Origin: CAZVWH01 sp964631175 | GTDB lineage: Bacteria > Planctomycetota > Phycisphaerae > Sedimentisphaerales > Anaerobacaceae | Reading direction: 5' to 3' | Length of the DNA: 18,446 bases | Assembly: GCA_964631175.1 (NCBI GenBank) | Contig: CAZVWH010000059.1 | Location: 1 to 18,446 of the forward strand | Part shown: piece by piece, positions 14,600 through 18,446 of the stretch | Layout of the letters: each line of letters starts with the position of its first letter | Numbering within the stretch: the stretch's first letter is position 1 | Notes under the pieces: model-generated | Databases searched by the model: none | The model's input: only the letters and a program-made list of their open reading frames with translations | Told to the model about the DNA's origin: nothing | Made by a program: the position numbers and the translations under genes

Positions 14600-14678
14600 A
14601 TGAAGTCTAAACTTCATGAAGGCTTGCAAACTCGAAACAATCGAGGCCTATATTGCATGAGCCAATATAGGCCCCGAG
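14600..14678 (-). terminator. Two hairpins downstream of the LamG protein gene
   Basis: Perfect 11-bp arms GGCCTATATTG (14645-14655) and CAATATAGGCC (14663-14673) enclose a 7-nt loop. A second, smaller hairpin ATGAAGT/ACTTCAT is at 14600-14617. They lie 85-165 bp beyond the stop of the minus-strand gene. T-rich sequence is only moderate, so the terminator is likely but not classical. Confidence 0.6.
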
Positions 14679-14763
14679 CTGGTACACTGAAAATTGATCA
14701 TCCATAATCAGACTTAAGCCAATACTACTCTATGAAGAAGCTTTTGCTACGTAGCACGAGCCA

Positions 14764-17700
14764 CTAATTCGCAGGCGGGGAGATAATTAGCCAGATATCG
14801 TCAATATAGAGTGTTCCTGCACCACCCCCCGCTTCTGCTTTCGCAGAAAGCTGCGGGGGTGGGTTGTCTCTGTCGCCGACACCAATATCCATCTTATTGA
14901 TATACTGCATATCCACGCCAGCAAAATCCAACAGCGGAATATTCCACTGCGTCCAGGTACCAATGGTTGTTGCTTCCGCGTCAGGATGTCTTACTACTGC
15001 ACTATTACCGGTGCTATCCTGCAGCATTACATAAAGTCCCTCAGGGATGTTGCTTTCTATACCGATGTCCTGCGACTGCCAATCACCTGTAACCGAGCCG
15101 GTCGTGGTAACATCGGAAAATTCGGCTGTGCACATTGCATTAGAGTCGTGGCTGCACACGATTAAGCCTATATAGACATCCAAAAGCATAGGTATCGTAG
15201 CCGAACCAAGCGTCTCCCACGTATTTCCGTCAACTGAATACTCGCCCGTAAAGGTGTTGCCGCTGCGGGTCAGTCTCACCCAGACTGGAGTGCTGACATC
15301 ACCTTGTCCGTCGGCCTCGCTTTCAAGAGCTGTCTCAAGACGGCGCAGGAACTGAACTTCGTTCATAGGTTGAATATTCACCATGGCATGTGTGGAACCT
15401 GGCTCCAGTGACTCACGAATCATAACACCTGCCTTGGCCGAGTTGTTAGTATTAGTCATGCTGACCACTTTTGCTGTTATACTTCCAACGCCGGAGAGGC
15501 GTTTGTAGGCAAAGTGGAACTGGTCAGAATTTTCCCAGATATCCGCACCGGCACCGGTCATCGTAATCGGTGACCCAATCGTAAAACTACCTACATATGC
15601 CGGTATACCTCTGAACCACAGCGTTAGAGAATTAACGCCGCGTCTGGTCCAATCCTGTGGACTCTGCCACTGGCGTTCGGTTTCGGAATAAAGAAGCGTT
15701 CCGCTCTGTTCATAGTTAGTGCCCTCGTTGACGACACCATCATTATCGTAACGCATATACATAGCTTGAGAGCCGCCGTGAACTATACTTTGCTCAGCAA
15801 ACGGAGGCTCAAAGTGACCTACAGTCATGCCGGTGTTATTCACGGCATAGTCTGCCCAGACATCAAATATTATGTTATCGACATCGCCATATTGCTCAAA
15901 ATCATCCACAATGAGATAATCTGATATAGTAAAGCTCCAGAGTATGCCTTTGCTAATTGTTGCATCAGTATTGACTTCATCGATCCGCCAGTAGTAAGTC
16001 CGGTTGGGTATAAGCTCTTCCAGTGGAGTATAACTGTTGGGGTCTTGTTGGCTACGATATATACCGGTGGTATCTGATATATCGGCGTTTTCTACAGCGT
16101 TCGCATCAGTACCAAAGTAAACATCGTGCTGCGCTGCGTTCTCTCCCGGCAGCCAGTTAATGGGCGTAACGTGTTCAATGTCCACCGTTGCTCTATTTGC
16201 AGGACGCGGCTTGCTGGCAAGTGTCGGATCCCCCGTTATAATCCGTGCAATCTCAATCGACGTCAACGCCTGATTGTAGATATGGAAATCATCCAAAAAA
16301 CCAATAAGCCATGCATAATCACCAGCTTGAGACCTGCCGAGCCAGTTATCTGTAGTGTTTCCGAGGTCTCTTGGGAAGATTTGGGTCATTTCAGAAACAA
16401 CAACGTCACCGTCAAGATAAAGCCGAATATTGCGGCTTACACTATCTATCACAATAGCCAAGTGGTGCCACCCCGTTGCAAGTGTGAATGGAGCGATTAG
16501 TTGAGCCTCCGCACCGCTCTGGGTTGTGATATTGAATTGCAGTGAGTTGCCGCCCTCTCCGCCTCTGCCTGGTGAGAGAAACATGTAAGCATCTGTTCCG
16601 TTACCGAAATCAAAGATGCGCGGCATAGCGGCGCCGATGTTGGCAGAGTTTACCCATACTGCAAAGGTGGAGTCGGAAAGCTGCTCTATAACTGAGCCGA
16701 TAGGCAAGCTCACACTGTCATTGACGCCGTCGAATTGTAGCGCACCGTCTATCTGGCCGGCTGCTGCCCACAGTGGGTTATTGATCAAGGTGCCGTGATT
16801 GCCTTGGCCGGACCAGTCAAGCGCTCTAATACCCTGGCCTTCATCAAGCTTCCACCAGCCTACAAGATTGGGGTTTGTAATCGGTATCAAAGGCATTGTT
16901 GCGAATTGCCACACTTCACCTTTCCAGATTTCAGGATCTTCAACCTCATCGATCCGCCAGAAGTAGTCTATACCGAGTGCCAACGCAGCAGGCTCATAAC
17001 TATTAGCATCATGGTATTGCTCAACTAATATGCCAAGCGGATTAACTCTGCTGGCATTGCTTACATCATCAAAACTGGTGCCCAAGTACACATCGTGCGT
17101 CTCCGCCCTTGAGCCTGGGCTCCAGGAAAGGTTAATATCGGTATCGAGATATTTGGCTCCGTTAGATGGGCTGGGATTATAAGCGGTCAAAGGCTGAACC
17201 GAAAAGCTCCAGACCTCGCCTCTATCTATTGTAACACCATCAGCATCGACCCCATCAATCCGCCAATAATAAGTTAACCCTGGAGTAAGACCGGTAACTG
17301 TATAGCTATTAGAGTCCTGTCGGCCTTTATATATCATATCTGTTGTGGTAGCAGCATTATTGACATCCTTGAAGCTTTCACCAAAGTACACATCATTTTC
17401 GGCTGCAAATACTCCCGGCTGCCACTGCAAAGACACTGTCGTGCTGTATGCCAAACTGCCGTTCGCTGGATTCGGCTTCAAGGCCTGTGGTATCTCCACC
17501 AATTTAAAGCTGCTGATAGTGCCGGTACAAGCACCAAACATACCATTGGAGCCGAAAGCAACGTAGTTGATTACGATATTACTGGTTGCGGGATTAACAG
17601 TCCGTTGAAATTGCTGCGAACCATCAAAATACCATTTCACCAGCCAGTCTGTGGTACTATTCATTTCAACGCGGACTTTAAGTTCCGCAGCACTGGTGGT

Positions 17701-18156
17701 TGTAGTACTACCAAGACCGCTACCTGTCCCCGGTCCAATGAAAGCCTGGTCATTCGCGGTAGAGCCGCTCTGACGCGTCAGCGCCCACAACAATGGGGTG
17801 TTATCGTTAAGACGGGTCTCTACATTACCTGTCGCGTTCAAGAAGGCGAGGCCAACCCAATCGCCTTGGTTATCAACTGTAGCGTACAGCTCGTAGGCCG
17901 CTCCAATTATCGGCGTGAACGGCAAAACCGCTGTGAACATCTGCCCAGAGCTGCCACCTCCATAGGTGCCATCGGCATTAATCCAGCTACCTGCCTGCCA
18001 GCTTGCATCACTATAGCTGATATCAGGCGTCGTCCCAGCCAAATCATCTCCCGCCGGGCCATCGAAATCATCGTAATATAGGACACCGGCTTGAGCAGCA
18101 GATGATATGGTAAATAGCAGCAATACTAAGTCCAAAACTAAAATTTTCTTACACAT
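14764..18156 (-). CDS. Secreted LamG / fibronectin-type-III-like multidomain protein
   Basis: 1130 residues. AAGGAGGT stands 7 nt before the ATG. A signal peptide ends at AQA (residue 23). Residues about 24-222 are a concanavalin-like domain. Two FnIII-like repeats (about 226-320 and 324-421) share PNP-x-NG, DVYFG or DVYLG, and YYWRIDGVD-like segments. A LamG domain spans about 428-645. A third FnIII-like repeat is at 648-745. The C-terminal part (about 748-853 and 1022-1130) looks like one beta-sandwich carbohydrate-binding module. It is split by a DUF1349-like domain (about 857-1018) like that of the lipoprotein at 8671. A short palindrome-encoded insertion (QLSAKAEAG) interrupts GVGDRDNP...GGAGTLYIDD. 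No catalytic motif was found. Probably an extracellular glycan-binding or adhesion protein. Confidence 0.85.
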   Translation of the reverse strand: MCKKILVLDLVLLLFTISSAAQAGVLYYDDFDGPAGDDLAGTTPDISYSDASWQAGSWINADGTYGGGSSGQMFTAVLPFTPIIGAAYELYATVDNQGDWVGLAFLNATGNVETRLNDNTPLLWALTRQSGSTANDQAFIGPGTGSGLGSTTTTSAAELKVRVEMNSTTDWLVKWYFDGSQQFQRTVNPATSNIVINYVAFGSNGMFGACTGTISSFKLVEIPQALKPNPANGSLAYSTTVSLQWQPGVFAAENDVYFGESFKDVNNAATTTDMIYKGRQDSNSYTVTGLTPGLTYYWRIDGVDADGVTIDRGEVWSFSVQPLTAYNPSPSNGAKYLDTDINLSWSPGSRAETHDVYLGTSFDDVSNASRVNPLGILVEQYHDANSYEPAALALGIDYFWRIDEVEDPEIWKGEVWQFATMPLIPITNPNLVGWWKLDEGQGIRALDWSGQGNHGTLINNPLWAAAGQIDGALQFDGVNDSVSLPIGSVIEQLSDSTFAVWVNSANIGAAMPRIFDFGNGTDAYMFLSPGRGGEGGNSLQFNITTQSGAEAQLIAPFTLATGWHHLAIVIDSVSRNIRLYLDGDVVVSEMTQIFPRDLGNTTDNWLGRSQAGDYAWLIGFLDDFHIYNQALTSIEIARIITGDPTLASKPRPANRATVDIEHVTPINWLPGENAAQHDVYFGTDANAVENADISDTTGIYRSQQDPNSYTPLEELIPNRTYYWRIDEVNTDATISKGILWSFTISDYLIVDDFEQYGDVDNIIFDVWADYAVNNTGMTVGHFEPPFAEQSIVHGGSQAMYMRYDNDGVVNEGTNYEQSGTLLYSETERQWQSPQDWTRRGVNSLTLWFRGIPAYVGSFTIGSPITMTGAGADIWENSDQFHFAYKRLSGVGSITAKVVSMTNTNNSAKAGVMIRESLEPGSTHAMVNIQPMNEVQFLRRLETALESEADGQGDVSTPVWVRLTRSGNTFTGEYSVDGNTWETLGSATIPMLLDVYIGLIVCSHDSNAMCTAEFSDVTTTGSVTGDWQSQDIGIESNIPEGLYVMLQDSTGNSAVVRHPDAEATTIGTWTQWNIPLLDFAGVDMQYINKMDIGVGDRDNPPPQLSAKAEAGGGAGTLYIDDIWLIISPPAN
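14821..14863. repeat. Strong hairpin inside the LamG protein gene
   Basis: CTTCTGC/GCAGAAAG inner arms around TTTC, with outer CCACCCCCCGC/GCGGGGGTGG arms. On the minus strand it encodes PPPQLSAKAEAGGG between conserved residues GVGDRDNP and GGAGTLYIDD, so it looks like a small palindromic insertion that kept the frame. Confidence 0.6.
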
Positions 18157-18296
18157 AATAAACCTCCTTCAAAAAGCAGCTAAACGACCGATAAAACTTA
18201 GATATAACGCAGAAAATTTATGCTATTTTATTTATTTATACCAGATTAACCGGCCATATTTCAAGGAAAATTTACGTGGAAATGGTAAATCCAGCA

Positions 18297-18324
18297 GTTT
18301 AGCCGGCACTCCTGCTGTGCCGGT
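18297..18324. repeat. GTTTAGCCGGCAC hairpin
   Basis: GTTTAG (18297-18302) leads into GCCGGCAC (18302-18309), which pairs with GTGCCGGT (18317-18324) around TCCTGCT. It is one of three GTTTAG starts within 145 bp at the right end. Confidence 0.6.
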
Positions 18325-18333
18325 ACTTTCGAT

Positions 18334-18425
18334 GTTTAGCAGTCGCCGGCATTCATCCTTCGTAGTGCCTACTTCCCTAAGGGACTACGAAGGCTGGAAC
18401 TACTACGGAGAAGGACGGAGGCGGT
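18334..18425. repeat. GTTTAGC-AGTCGCCGGC element, related to 11156-11272
   Basis: Shares GTTTAGC, GTCGCCGGCATT, CTTCGTAGT and CTACGGAGAAGGACGG with the element at the ldh stop. A further GTTTAGCCGGCA starts at 18435 and is cut by the window end. The rest of the 290-bp stretch upstream of the LamG gene is AT-rich and should hold its promoter, but no good -35/-10 pair was found. Confidence 0.7.
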
Positions 18426-18446
18426 CATATTCACGTTTAGCCGGCA

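Noticed and set aside
18297..18446. CRISPR-like array at the right end because of three GTTTAGC starts
   Set aside because: Spacing is irregular (37 and 101 bp), the copies diverge after the first bases and each is its own palindrome; no cas genes are present.

Overview
The window looks like a chromosomal segment from an anaerobic planctomycete, most likely class Phycisphaerae, near Sedimentisphaerales. This is inferred from three things: secreted LamG/FnIII multidomain proteins of a style common there, a GH106-type glycosidase, and a very high density of short GC-rich palindromic dispersed repeats. No rRNA or marker gene pins the taxonomy, so treat it as a working assignment.

Layout, left to right. 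(1) 135-2831 (-): a membrane-anchored fusion of a site-2-protease-like (M50) domain with a complete enolase. The enolase is circularly permuted: the TIM barrel comes first and the small N-terminal capping domain follows. All recognisable catalytic and Mg-binding residues are present. This is the most unusual object in the window. (2) 3138-3518 (+): a small two-helix membrane protein of unknown function, then about 430 bp without a gene that holds a promoter-like signal and a strong terminator hairpin. (3) 3946-5774 (+): psd and pssA, the two steps that make phosphatidylethanolamine from CDP-diacylglycerol and serine. (4) 5896-6528 (+): a glyoxalase-II-like metallo-beta-lactamase-fold hydrolase. 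(5) 6753-6998 (+): tRNA-Met(CAU) and tRNA-Glu(CUC) in tandem. (6) 7311-7988 (+): a hypothetical gene apparently split by one in-frame TAA. (7) 8034-8516 (+): tadA. (8) 8671-11161 (+): a lipoprotein with a DUF1349-like domain and a TolB-like propeller, closely followed by L-lactate dehydrogenase. (9) 11383-14466 (-): a secreted GH106-type (alpha-L-rhamnosidase-like) glycoside hydrolase. (10) 14764-18156 (-): a 1130-residue secreted LamG/FnIII protein. The last two are probably part of polysaccharide capture and degradation.

A second theme is that dispersed repeats interact with coding sequence throughout. They form C-terminal tails (psd, GH106), in-frame insertions (three or four in GH106, one hairpin in the LamG protein), a probable start codon (the lipoprotein) and stop-codon junctions (psd and ldh both end in GTTTAG at the edge of a CCGTCGC element). 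Several families recur: a GTCATTTCGA-ended element (two inverted copies), a GTTTAGCCG element (five occurrences), ACAGAAGACAG tracts at gene 3' ends, and CGGCTACGGCTC/GACTGCGCTC palindromes. No CRISPR array, insertion-sequence transposase, integrase or phage gene was seen.
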